This document shows positions 16,306-27,334 of a stretch of 64,000 nt of DNA, piece after piece; position 1 is the stretch's first letter, and each line of letters starts with the position of its first letter. The stretch is taken from the NCBI GenBank assembly GCA_029718625.1, contig CM056395.1:18316309-18380308 (forward strand), written 5' to 3'. A model generated the notes under the pieces. That model was given only the letters and a program-made list of their open reading frames with translations, did not search any database and was not told the origin of the DNA. Source of the DNA: Synaphobranchus kaupii. Lineage: Eukaryota > Chordata > Actinopteri > Anguilliformes > Synaphobranchidae. Both the position numbers and the translations under genes were made by a program.

Positions 16306-16325
16306 TGAGTGAGTGAGTGAGAGAG

Positions 16326-16363
<38 letters not shown>

Positions 16364-16408
16364 CAAAGCGGAGAGAGAGAGCAAAGCAGAGAGAAAGAGA
16401 GAGTGTGT
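15738..16408. repeat. Compound GT/GA array with ~120-bp higher-order units
   Basis: Long (GT)n tracts alternate with GA-rich linkers of two recurring kinds. Type A contains GGCATGAGAAAGAG and AAGCAGAGAG (near 15858, 16099 and 16217). Type B contains GCAAAGCGGAGAGAG and AAAGCAGAG (near 15983 and 16363). The order is A-B-A-A-B, spaced about 116-146 bp, with GAGTGAGTGAG bridges. The recurrent linkers show that whole GT+linker modules duplicated, not only dinucleotides. Long Thr-His/Ser-Leu reading frames on the minus strand are artefacts of the repeat. Confidence 0.93.
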
Positions 16409-18164
16409 GGGGGTAAGGCACAGCTGTGAGTTTGTACCTAGCAACTGAGAGGAATATATTTATAATATATTTAAATTAGTTAGAAGTCAATTACAGTATA
16501 GCGCTGACTCAGACCAAAAAAAGCAAGGTAAAAAAGTAAAGAGCAGTCTGTCCCAGGTGGTACTTACAGTATAAATCATCAATGAATAAATTGTACATAT
16601 TGTAATTGTATATATTTATTTATCGTAAGTTACTTAATAGCTCTATGTTTTATGTAGATTCATGATATAATCACATCACGATTTGCATGCGCTGGCATGT
16701 CCGTAAGGTCACAGTAGTGGATGCTGGGTAAATGAAAACGGAGAGCGGTTATTTTAGGGTGATCTTAGAATTGGAATGTTTGGGAACCCTGGAGGTAGCT
16801 CACCACCTGTGGCAATGCAACTGCGTAACCATGACGAATATAACATGAAGGTTTCTGGGAACACATTTGGATTGAGTCTTCAATTTTTTTTTGTATCATT
16901 TCTATTAATGATTTACAGGAATCCTACAGCCCCGCCCCCTCCCCATTCCTCCAGTAACCAAATAACTAAATTTTTCGATCACAGCCTTTGATGCCTGGGA
17001 AAAAAAGATTGCAGTTTCATTTTCTGGCAGTTAATGACATTGATTAACTGTGAAGAAGGTAATTTATGGTTCATGTTCATGAATACATCTGGTGAATTGT
17101 TAGGTAGTCACACAATGTTATTAGGTTAGAACTGCAGGCTGAAAATTAAATTCTTTGTCTGCATATGAATTGCAATTTTCTCTCAATGGAGGTTTTTCTT
17201 TTTACCTCCATTGTTTCCCAGAATGGTTGAAAAATAAGGTTAAGAATATGAATTTATTATCTTTCCCTCTTTCTCCTCTTCCTTGTTCGATGTAAATTGC
17301 ATAGTGCATCCACTGTCAATGTTACCATTCGTCACATCGAAACATCAAAAAAAAAAAGAAGCAAAACATTGAAATGCCCACCAGCGTCTTTCATTTAATT
17401 TACCAGTGTAAGTATTATTTTGCGTGTACCCTTCACTTACTGTACCTCTGAAGGTTAGCTGAGAACTCATTTTGTATCGACAACATGGGGACTCAACGTG
17501 ATTTGAGAATACAGGAAATTGCATAGCCAATCAGCTATGGAGGGCTTATTACGGGGTCACGTGTACAAAGCCTGTGAGTGCAAGACTCCAGGGTTAACAG
17601 CCCTACTCTTTCGAAAAGCGCCATGGGGTCTTTAGTGACCACAGTGAGTCAGGACCTACGATTAATACTTTCGCAAAGCTTGGCGTCTTCTACAATAGAG
17701 TGCCCCATAACTGCCTTGGGAATTGGATGTACTTGGGGCAGAGGAAAGACTGCCCTCTACTGAGCCAACAGCACACATTCCCGTTTCTTTTCTCATCTAT
17801 GGACCTCGGCTCATATCCCCATTTATAATACAATCCGATGCAAACCTGGTGATCCTGCTGACCAGATGATAATTAAAAAATCCTTGCTGACCAATTAAAA
17901 AATTGATATCGAGGGGATAGGTGACTAAATAGTGAACACACACCTTTTTTCTGCTGTAATTTCATACATTGGAAATGCAGAAATGGACGACACAACATAA
18001 AATTCACTCAGCTGCCAATGGATTGGCCTACTCTGTCAATATACAGTACAATACCAGATTGCATGCTTCTTAACAGCGTCAATCTTGATTGTACAAGTAT
18101 GATGTTAGGTTGCGCAACTGTCATTCTGTCACACACGTGTTCCACACAAGTAGACTCCCCATGG
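16409..18164. other. Noncoding unique DNA
   Basis: No gene, RNA or element recognised. A T-rich and A-rich patch lies near 16885 and 17345. Confidence 0.5.
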
Positions 18165-18432
18165 CTCTAATCGGCTCTGTCCCAGCATGCATTGGGCGAG
18201 AGGCAGGAATACCTCCTGGACGTGTTGCCAAGCCATCGCAGGGCACTCGCACACTCATAGCTATGTGCAATTTAGAGTCTCCAATTAGCATAACCTGCAT
18301 GTCTTTGGACTGAAGGGGAGACCAGAGTGCCTGGAGGAAACTGACGCGGACATGGGGAGAACATGCAAACTCGATGCCATCTTGCTGTGAGGCGACCGCA
18401 CTATCCACTGCACCTCCATGCCACCCGTGATT
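18165..18432 (-). mobile_element. V-SINE-type retroposon, minus strand, 3' truncated
   Basis: Read on the minus strand the order is a degenerate tRNA-like head (GTGGATAGTGCGGTCGCC region, 18390-18420), the V-SINE core with GAGTTTGCATGTTCTCCCC, then CAGTCCAAAGACATGCAGG, then CTCTAAATTGC, then GCATGCTGGGA near the 3' end (about 18180). This block order is that of the V-SINE superfamily known from fishes, including zebrafish DANA. The tail beyond the 'tgctgggacagagcc' part is missing. A short open frame across it is not a gene. Confidence 0.8.
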
Positions 18433-19113
18433 GTTTTGTTCGATTGTTTTTTCACAGTGAACAGGACAATCGAAATGTTGTTCTTTCCTTTTGTTTGAAC
18501 TACTACCCACCGCTTCTGATGCACAACACTGTGACCTCGGCAGCACCAGCAGGAGCAGCTCGATTGCTGATGGACAGGACTGTCGGATTGATTTTTGTTA
18601 GAAGCTAGAGACAAGGGCATTTGCTTATTTTTAAATTTTAGAATTCATCACGCGGTCCCGGGGGCTCCTGGTCTGCACCCCACCATGGGAAGCACTGAAG
18701 TCTTTTTCCGCAGACTTTCTGAAAAAGCTTTGATGTTTTAGTCACAATAATCCCACTCCTTTCAGTATTTAAAGCGTCTCTTTGTTTCTTTGGTTTGACT
18801 CAGATTGCATGTTTGCAGGTAGCTAGCTGTCAATATAGCCTCATTACTAGCTGGAGCTTGTGTCTAGGGGCAGCGTATTGGATCAATATTAGCTTTTACA
18901 ACTGGTTATGTGGTAAAGGGTAAAGCTGATGTGGGATCTGTGCTTTGGTGCGATGTATCACTTTTCCAAAGCAAACTAATCCAAGTGTTTGCCCCTCACT
19001 AAGCAATTTGTGTTAGTTTTTTTATCATTATTATTGAGTGCATGGAATTAAATGAATTAACTACAAAACTACAAAGCCCATGCCCACACATTGAGTTGAC
19101 AAAAAGCTTCTGT
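18433..19113. other. Noncoding DNA, no gene seen
   Basis: Unique sequence between the V-SINE and the 30-bp repeat. Nothing recognised. Confidence 0.5.
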
Positions 19114-19263
19114 GTGAGACCCCTCAGAGAGAGGCGAGCTGCAGTGAGACCCCCCAGAGAGAGGCAAGCTGCAGTGAGACCCCTCAGAGAGAGGCGAGCT
19201 GCAGTGAGACCCCTCAGAGAGAGGCGAGCTGCAGTGAGACCCCTCAGAGAGAGGCGAGCTGCA
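19114..19263. repeat. 30-bp tandem repeat, 5 copies
   Basis: Five units of 30 bp beginning GTGAGACCCC and ending GAGCTGCA. Copy 2 carries two changes (CCCC instead of CCTC, CAAG instead of CGAG). Because 30 is divisible by three, every frame stays open through the array and gives 10-residue peptide repeats on both strands. That openness is an arithmetic consequence and not evidence for a protein. Confidence 0.93.
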
Positions 19264-19749
19264 GTGGTTAAAAAACAAAATGAGTTTCACAACTTATCAG
19301 GTGATATCGGGTTTTTGTTTTGAGAAACCAAAGTTTACCATCAGTCTAATTATTCCTGTCAGGCCAAACAGCATAGGGATCGATCTGTTGGGAGACGGGA
19401 CGAAGCTCATAAATCAGGCCTGTCCTGATTTAATCTGGACATTTGCTCACCCTAGAACCTGCCGCTCCATTTTACGCTGTTTGTTGAGAGCCTAGTCACA
19501 AAGAATACGGAAATTCTTATTAATGTGATGTACATTTATTTAATTTTATTAAATAACATGAGGAATTAAGACACCTGGGGAATTATTAACCTATTTTCTT
19601 CTTCTTTTAAAAAAAATAAAAACATTGTGTACGTGGACCCTTTGGCCATTTTAAATCAAGCCCCATTAAGTAAATAACCTTCCATCCTCAGATAAGCTTG
19701 ATCATGTGGAATAGTCACTGTTTAATGAATAAAGAGTTTGTTATAGAAT
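19264..19749. other. Noncoding DNA
   Basis: Unique AT-rich sequence; nothing recognised. Confidence 0.5.
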
Positions 19750-19887
19750 AGAGCTCAGAGCAAAAGGCATTTATCTAACAGGAGAGACTGACGTGTCGAC
19801 GTCTATGACGTCTTTTTTTTTTACTCTGAGGAAGACGTCGAAATGTCAGTCTCTCCTGTTCGATAAATGTCTTTTGCTCTGAGCTCT
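19750..19887. mobile_element. 138-bp foldback (inverted repeat) element
   Basis: Two 54-bp arms (19750-19803 and 19834-19887) are reverse complements with about five mismatches. They are separated by a 30-bp loop that includes a run of nine or more T. The arms hold AGAGCTCAGAGCAAAAG at the outside, AACAGGAGAGACTGAC in the middle and TCGACGTC at the inside. No target duplication is obvious at the arm ends. It resembles palindromic non-autonomous DNA elements, but I cannot assign a family. Confidence 0.85.
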
Positions 19888-21021
19888 GTGTGTTCCAGCC
19901 CTCCTTATATCGGGTTAGTCCCAGTGAAGTTGTCTGGATAAGGAATCTTCTTACTGTCACAAAGATGTGAGGCTAAATTGTAATAGGGAGGTAATGGTGA
20001 ATGTACCAGAGAAAGAACCATAGTGGTTCGACAGATTATATCCCAGGGTATTACACTAGCTATTAAAAGAAAAGACAGTCCAAGCAAAGTGAAAATTAAT
20101 TTTCAAATAAGCAGGCTCCCACGAGACAATCCGTCACAACAACAGGCTTATTGCCAGCTGAGTGATAAAAAGATCGCTCAATCTTCGATCTCGTAAAAGG
20201 TCAAAGACAATTTTTTTTGGGACTCTGCTTGTTCACCTCACACACCTGAAATGCCTTCTGTCCTTGCGTCACTCAGGTCGAAAAGTTCCCGCTTTCCCGC
20301 ACACGCACTTCATTAACTTTAATGACACTTTAAAAAGACTCGCACAGGCTTTGACAGGGATGTTCATGTGAAATGGAAATCTCACTTTGAAAGGATCTGC
20401 CCACTCAGAGCCCAATTTCCCTACATTGTTAGTTAGGAGCCTGTCATGATCAAGCCCACGGCACCAGGAAGACGGGTTTGCAGTGCCCTTTTACGGGATC
20501 GCTCAGAAGAACCTTGCAAGTAAGACTAAGAACACATGTTGAACACAGTTATGCTATCTGCCTGCTCATACCATCGACACTTTGCACATACAGAAACTGC
20601 ACAGCTGTGCTGGTGGACTGCAGCTAGCTTCCCAGCATTCCTCACAGTGGTGTAGGCCATTGCAACGATAAAAACAAAAAAGCCTACAAGTACTATAGGG
20701 CGCATTAAAAATGACAAAAAATAAAAAGGGAGAAAAATCAATCCTAAAGAAAAGTGAAAAGAGTGAAGAGACACAAGTGAAAAACATCAAATCAGGTACT
20801 AAGTTACGCCAGGTACTAAGTTACGCCAGGTACGTGACGGATCACAATGCAGTGTGATTGAGTCATCGTGCTTCACGTCAGAAATTAAAACCAACAAATA
20901 AATCCCTAATGAGAGGCACTCACATTGTTTTTGTCTGTTTTGTTTCGGCGGCACAAATTGCTCCTTTACCTTTCAGAGGGATCTGCCAACTCCAACGCGC
21001 AATTTCCCTACACCCTGCCAG
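19888..21021. other. Noncoding DNA with small local duplications
   Basis: An 18-bp unit (CAGGTACTAAGTTACGC) is repeated in tandem at about 20793-20834. Similar words (GGATCTGCC...CAATTTCCCTAC) occur at 20393-20425 and 20980-21012, suggesting diverged copies of an unknown repeat. No gene recognised. Confidence 0.45.

Positions 21022-21106
<85 letters not shown>
21022..21106. repeat. (GT)n(GA)n compound microsatellite
   Basis: About 22 bp of GT pass directly into about 62 bp of uninterrupted GA. The opposite strand is a pure pyrimidine tract in the GA part. Confidence 0.95.
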
Positions 21107-21108
<2 letters not shown>

Positions 21109-21458
21109 TTTCACCCACCTCACAAAGGGGTCTGCCTCTGCCCCTGAGGTGACCTGCTAATGCCATCACACTGTTAAGTGTGAGAATGTGTGTGTGTGTG
21201 TGCGTGCGTGCGTGTCTGCCACTGACGTGATCTGGCAATGTCATTGCATTGCACGTGTGAGAACGGGGGTAATTGTTTCCCCTTCCAGAACGGAGATTTT
21301 GTAATCGATCAAAAAGTTGCTCCAAAGAACACCTATTGGCTTAACAGCAGTTAACTATTAAGACCTGCCCTTTCCTGGTCTGAGACAATCGAACATTTTC
21401 AGTAGTTTGACCCATAATTTACTTTTATAGATCTGTCTGTCAGTGCTACGGCCTAGAG

Positions 21459-22182
21459 CAGTGGTTCCCAACCCTGGTCCTGGGGATCCCCTGTGTATGC
21501 TGGTTTTCGTTCCAACCACAATTGCAATCCCAGAATTTTAACAAGCTGTTATTTTTTCTTAATTAGGTGTTTTTATTGTATAGAGAGAACACTTTAAACT
21601 CTTTACTCTCTTAAGCCACATTATGTTAGCAATAGCTATGCATGCCATGAAGAAAAAAAAACCCATGTTCATTATGCTCATTGTGTTATATTGCAAACAA
21701 TTACAAAGAAGAAGTAACAACTCAGGTGATTAGGCTCCTAATTAGGTAATTGAACGCAAGTTTAAGTTCCTTCATAATTTTTTCCTTAACACAATGCAGG
21801 TTTGGCTCGTTATCATTTGCTTTGTCTTTGAATTCTTCATTATTTACCAAACGGTTAGTTTTATTGGCCATGTGTCCACAATTTCACTAATTATGAGCCT
21901 ATTGATTCACCTCAGTCTTTAATTTGATCAGTTAAAACATTTTTTACCTCCTTTTAATTGTTTACAATACAACACAATGTGAATCTTGGACTTTTAGTCT
22001 TCATGGCATGCATAGCTATTACTAACATAATGTGGCTTAAGAACGTAAATAATCCCTCTAAACATTAAAAACACCTAATTAAGAAAAATTAACAGCTTGT
22101 TAAAATTCTGGTATTGCAATTGTGGTTGGAACGAAAACCAGCATACACAGGGGGTCCCCAGGACCAGGGTTGGGAACCACTG
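21459..22182. mobile_element. hAT-like non-autonomous element with ~190-bp inverted repeats
   Basis: The ends read CAGTGGTTCCCAACCCTGG and its reverse complement. An exact 8-bp duplication, GCCTAGAG, lies at 21451-21458 and 22183-22190. Long terminal inverted repeats cover 21459-21652 and 21999-22182, with moderate divergence including GCATGCATAGCTATT near the inner ends. The centre (21653-21998) is AT-rich and noncoding. The 8-bp duplication and CAGTGG start fit hAT. No transposase is present, so mobility would have needed a helper. Confidence 0.9.
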
Positions 22183-22190
22183 GCCTAGAG

Positions 22191-22355
22191 CATGGATACT
22201 CAAATCTAAATCCGGCCCTGGTTTTCTTTTCTCCCTAGTAATTAACTGAACAATTAGTGCTACTGTTTGGCCAGAATGTCTTCACACCTGACTTTCAGGT
22301 AAAGAGACAGTTGACAACCAGCCGTTCTTGGCCAACTGTGATTTGAGTAACAGGG
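22191..22355. mobile_element. Second small hAT-like element sharing the target site
   Basis: The ends are CATGGATACTCAAATC and, inverted, GATTTGAGTAACAGGG. The right flank GCCTAGAC (22356-22363) matches the left flank GCCTAGAG (22183-22190) at 7 of 8 bases. The 165-bp element thus uses the same octamer as its neighbour on the left. TACTCAAATC/GATTTGAGTA termini resemble common fish miniature elements, but the name is not certain. Confidence 0.65.
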
Positions 22356-22363
22356 GCCTAGAC

Positions 22364-23721
22364 TCTAAAGTATAACTAACGATTCCCAGGATCTATTAGA
22401 ATTTCTCCAAATATAGCATGGTTGGGCTTGAAACGAAGATCATTTTCTTGGCTAAAGATAGCAATTATATAGTTCTGCATTGTTTCGTAGTGAAAGACGC
22501 CATTTCTGTGACAGATCATAGAAAGCCATGCTTGACTCTCTGTTGCTCTTGGTGTGCACCTTTGCCCCTGGAACACTTTCAAAAACGTCCTACTGACAAA
22601 CACTTGGGTGTATTCAGCTTTCTGGGTCATAAAGTCCATCTCAATGGGGCTAAATGATTTATTACCTGTCCAACCCTGAAGCATCCTGTCAACCTTGAGA
22701 GAAAATCTCCTTTGAGCGAGGAGGAAAATAATCACCCCCTTGCTTTTCAGGCCTCTGTCAGTCTCTTGAGCTCTACCCGGCAACCATTCACTACCCTCCA
22801 AATTGACTTTTATTCTGTGATAGTTTCAGGCATTTTTAAAACTAGTGTTAAAGTATTAATACCCTCCACACACACACACACACACACACACACACCGTAC
22901 CCACTGCTACAAAGAAAAGTTTAAGAAGAGTGGACATTCTCTCCCTATAGAGGAAGCAGTGAGGGGATTTTGCTAACGTGCTAATCTAACTGAACCCCCA
23001 CAGTCGCAGTAATCTTGATAGTTCACTTTTCTGGCGTATTACTTTCGGGCATTATGCGGGCACTTCTGAATACCCCCGCCAAGAGTCGCACACACGCAGA
23101 GGCAAGGCCTGCTGTGAATGGGGCCAGTCAGACCAGAGCGTTAAGCAGATCCTGAATCATCTCAGCTAAAAGGTCATTACCGATAGACGCAGTTGCAACT
23201 TCACCTGTCTGCTTTAAAACGTGATCCCAATGGCATATCAATGGCATACAGCACCGCAACAGTCCAGTGTGTGTGTGTGTGTGTGGGGGGGGAGGCGGGG
23301 GTGTGGGGGCTGGAGGGTATGCTTTAATGGGGGGGGGGGGGGGGCTGGCTTGTGTGGGTCTGGCATTATAATAGAGCATTTGGTACTTCATCATAGGAAC
23401 AAGACACAAAATGCAAAGGGACCACCCCCCCCCCCCCCCCCCCCCCACATCTAGGTTATGGGTCAGAAAATGTTTATCTCAAACATAGTCTGTCAGTAAA
23501 CCACACACCCCACAAATGTTCTTTGCCTCATTGACCTTGAAGTATTGCAGTAGCTGGAAGGATGTTTATGGTAGTGCTGCTGACAGCAACAGAGGTATTC
23601 TCTGGTCCCGCACGCCTTTCTTTCACAGCAGGATCCCTCCCAGGATGTTACAGGTGTAGCAGGACTGGATGTATGAGAGGAGGGGGGTTCTGGTTTATTC
23701 ACAGAGGATGTTGTGCACCAG
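22364..23721. other. Noncoding DNA with simple repeats
   Basis: Contains (CA)n at about 22868-22896, (GT)n at 23268-23285, G-runs at 23285-23343 and a C-run at about 23425-23447. The remainder is unique, with no gene recognised. Confidence 0.5.
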
Positions 23722-23878
23722 GGGGGTATTTAACAAAGCAGGATTACTGAGTTAGCTGGATAACTGCACTGAGTAAAATCCGGAACAGCTGACTTACTTT
23801 GATATTTGGGAGGGTTCCGGGTTTTATTCATTGCAGTTATCCAGCTAACTCAGTAATCCTGCTTTGTGAAATACCCCC
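23722..23878. mobile_element. 157-bp palindromic miniature DNA transposon
   Basis: The outer sequence GGGGGTATTT is repeated inverted at the right end. The arms continue for about 60 bp each (CAAAGCAGGATTACTGAG, then TTAGCTGGATAACTGC) with few mismatches, around a centre of roughly 30 bp. A 3-bp duplication, CAG, fits at 23719-23721 and 23879-23881, which would suit PIF/Harbinger. The G-run makes the exact border uncertain by a base or two. Confidence 0.8.
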
Positions 23879-24095
23879 CAGGTTACCTCGCCACAGCTAA
23901 GATGTGCTTATTGACATCTTTTTGAGTGTTTTTTTTTTTACATTAGTGCGAGCATTTGCATGTTCATGTGTGTTAAGTATGGAAGAGATGCAGTAATTAA
24001 ACTCTGACATAGTTGATAGTCCAAAATGAATTACCTGTACTTGGCACTGAACATTTAACTGTGTATATGTGTGTATGTTTGTGTCCGTGCATGTG

Positions 24096-24121
24096 TCTGT
24101 GTGTGTGTGTGTGTGTGTGTG
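24096..24121. repeat. Short (GT)n
   Basis: About 13 GT units, preceded by a degenerate GT-rich stretch from 24060. Confidence 0.8.
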
Positions 24122-24242
24122 TTTGCGAGGTTAATTTAGATAATGAGTAGATTTAGTCAGCAGCCGAATGAGAGCATTCATCAGGCTCAGGATAGGCATA
24201 TTCTTCCTTTAGCTCTTTTAGTTCTCATTAGATGTCGATTCT

Positions 24243-24326
24243 GTTTGAGCTTAGAGATCTCCTGAGATGCATTCCCACTTCCCTGTTTGAGCTTAGAGAT
24301 CTCCTGAGATGCATTCCCACTTCCCT
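24243..24326. repeat. 42-bp tandem duplication, 2 copies
   Basis: Two identical 42-bp units starting GTTTGAGCTTAGAGATCTCC and ending CCCACTTCCCT. The unit contains the palindromic core GAGATCTC. Confidence 0.9.
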
Positions 24327-26338
24327 GTTTGTAACATAATCACTCCTCCCATCTTCAAAAACAAATTTCCAACTGAACCCACTGTTTGCGGAAGCTTGTG
24401 CCCATTTCACAATTAAAACACAGGTCAGGATTATACGATGAACTTGCAGGGGAGTTTGAAATTAAACAACCCAAAAGCCAAAACACCACTGCACTGCTTG
24501 TGTGTGTATGTGTGTGCGTGTGCGTATATGAGTTTGTGTACATAGGGATTTAGAGCATATGTGTGTACACGTGTGCATATATTCAAGTTACATATATTAC
24601 ATATATTCAAGTTCCATCATTTCACTGGGTGACTGTGGAGTGGCTGGGCCGTCTGATAATAACTTATTTAAACATCCCCACTGGGTTTTAGACGATGAAA
24701 AGCAGGACGGAAATGAACCGTGTGGGAAGAGTAAAGGAGCTCGGCCTTATCTGATGCAGCGCCATTTTGATTCGGTCAGGGGAAGAGTGTGTTTCTACAG
24801 GCCAGAGGTGGGCTGGCTTATTGAATGGACTAACTGCTAACTGCCCAAATGCATAATCATCAGAAGAGCAGCAGGGCACTTTTGTTCGAAAGAGCAAATA
24901 ACAGTATGAAACGGATTAAGCGGCAAGAAGGCTTAAGGTGCCAGACCCCTTAGAGGTAGGCAGTGCCTTCCCGCAGGTCAGCTGACTGAAGCAAAGCACA
25001 ACGTGAGGAACAGGCTGAAAGGAAGTTTACATCGTTGCCATAGAAACTCTTTCTCGCCGTAGATTTAGCCCTATGATCTTCAATGAGCCTTAAAATAAAT
25101 GTTAAAAAAGTAAACGGAAAAGAAAACGTATCCACAATTACAAAATTGTTTGTTTGCGAGTACAAGGCAGCAGGCGACTTCTCTGGGGCGTGTTTCATCT
25201 CAGAACGTGCGGCTCAGAACAGACAAAGCGGAAAGAGCCTTTATATTGTCAAGCAGAAGAGAGACGATAAGGCTGTAGCCAAAGCTGGCACGACGCGCCC
25301 CTGCTGTCTGAGTTATTCTTCCTCAGTTTGATTGTTTTGAGGTTAAATACAGCTTTTCCCGGAGCTTAGAAGAACCCGCTTGTTTGTCTCTGACATGCGA
25401 AAATGATAAAAAGGCAAAGTACAAATGAACTAATGCCAGTTCAGAGTAATCAGATTTTTAATCTGGACCGGGGGGCGGGGGAGGCATTTGTTTTAACGTT
25501 GCATATACTGTGCTGCAAACTCCAGGCCCCAACAGCAGCTGTGTTGTTTTAATGGATCGTCATGGTCTATTATTGCCGCATTTTCATTCGCTCACAGGCG
25601 GGAATAAGCCCATCTGTTTTGAAATAGAGAGAAATGCAAACGGTCTTGGGGAAAAAGCGCAGCGGTGTCTTCGCTAAAGCCCTTTGCAAGCCACCGTAGC
25701 CTACCACTTATTATTTATTTGTTTGTTTGTAACTATCCGCACTTTATCGTCAGTCGACAATGGCTCGGATCCAAGTTTTCCATCACACCAGCAACCAAAA
25801 AAAAAATTTGAAGGGTGCCAAATTTTAAGTTGGTTGTAGTGTCTACTCCTTGATATGATTGAAACTGGAGCTGGGCTGGTTATAATTGGCAAGGCAGGGC
25901 AGGAGGAAAGCCCACCGCCACAGGGTAGGAAGGGGGAGGGGAACGCAGCTTCGGGGCTCGAGCTATTAGGATCGTCAGAGGTGTAAAACACTGCATAGTT
26001 TAACATCCCCTATAAGTGGGATGAACTTCTGTTTCAAAGCCTGCTTTAGATCAGTCTGATTACACAGGGTGTTGGGTTTAACATGTCTTGACAATCCGGT
26101 GGGCTGCTTGGCACATTTATATCTGAATCAATCACCACGGTTCTCAGCAGTTGAAGTGCTGAGAGAGGCCGGTTATTTTTTTTCTCCCGTAGTGTTTTTT
26201 AATTTTTTTATTATGGTTTCATCAAATGTTGGATGGTCTCCAGTCGCTTTCCCGCCACCGTTTGTTTGTTTCAATTTTTATCTTTTTAGCCGCTCACAAA
26301 AGGAACAGGTGAGACAGGTGTGACAGAGAACTCAGGGC
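24327..26338. other. Noncoding DNA, no gene seen
   Basis: Short TATA/ACATAT-rich and GT-rich patches occur at 24500-24620. A G-run lies near 25470, and an A-run near 25797. The remainder is unique; no gene recognised. Confidence 0.45.
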
Positions 26339-27334
26339 AAGCGCTGGGATCATGTCACAGGTAACCTATCGGGGGAAGCGCTGGGATCATGTCACAGGTA
26401 ACCTATCGGGGGAAGCACTGGGATCATGTCACAGGTAACCTATCGGGGGAAGCGCTGGGATCATGTCACAGGTAACCTATCGGGGGAAGCGCTGGGATCA
26501 TGTCACAGGTAACCTATCGGGGGAAGCGCTGGGATCATGTCACAGGTAACCTATCGGGGGAAGCGCTGGGATCATGTCACAGGTAACCTATCGGGGGAAG
26601 CGCTGGGATCATGTCACAGGTAACCTATCGGGGGAAGCGCTGGGATCATGTCACGGGTAACCTATCGGGGGAAGCGCTGGGATCATGTCACAGGTAACCT
26701 ATCGGGGGAAGCGCTGGGATCATGTCACAGGTAACCTATCGGGGGAAGCGCTGGGATCATGTCACAGATAACCTATCGGGGGAAGCGCTGGGATCATGTC
26801 ACAGGTAACCTATCGGGGGAAGCGCTGGGATCATGTCACAGGTAACCTATCGGGGGAAGCGCTGGGATCATGTCACAGGTAACCTATCGGGGGAAGCGCT
26901 GGGATCATGTCACAGGTAACCTATCGGGGGAAGCGCTGGGATCATGTCACAGGTAACCTATCGGGGGAAGCGCTGGGATCATGTCACAGGTAACCTATCG
27001 GGGGAAGCGCTGGGATCATGTCACAGGTAACCTATCGGGGGAAGCGCTGGGATCATGTCACGGGTAACCTATCGGGGGAAGCGCTGGGATCATGTCACAG
27101 GTAACCTATCGGGGGAAGCGCTGGGATCATGTCAGGTAACCTATCGGGGGAAGCGCTGGGATCATGTCACAGGTAACCTATCGGGGGAAGTGCTGGGATC
27201 ATGTCACAGGTAACCTATCGGGGGAAGTGCTGGGATCATGTCACAGGTAACCTATCGGGGGAAGTGCTGGGATCATGTCACAGGTAACCTATCGGGGGAA
27301 GTGCTGGGATCATGTCACAGGTAACCTATCGGGG
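26339..27334. repeat. 37-bp minisatellite, 27 copies
   Basis: Twenty-seven head-to-tail units of 37 bp, with core AAGCGCTGGGATCATGTCAC followed by AGGTAACCTATCGGGGG. The total of 996 bp fits 27 units less one 2-bp deletion (near 27133) and one missing G in the last copy. Variants are sparse: GCACTGGG in the third copy, CACGGG in two copies (near 26653 and 27060), CAGATAACC in one (near 26766). The change GCGC to GTGC is confined to the last four copies. Each unit contains the palindrome GGTTACC-like GGTAACC and a TCATG core. There are no spacers. Confidence 0.97.

Noticed and set aside
15702..16444. Minus-strand open frames of 239 and 245 codons
   Set aside because: They translate GT/GA repeats in two frames at once (Thr-His, Ser-Leu), the expected artefact of simple sequence.
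19042..19323. 93-codon frame with five 10-residue repeats
   Set aside because: The 30-bp unit is a multiple of three, so every frame stays open. No supporting coding features.
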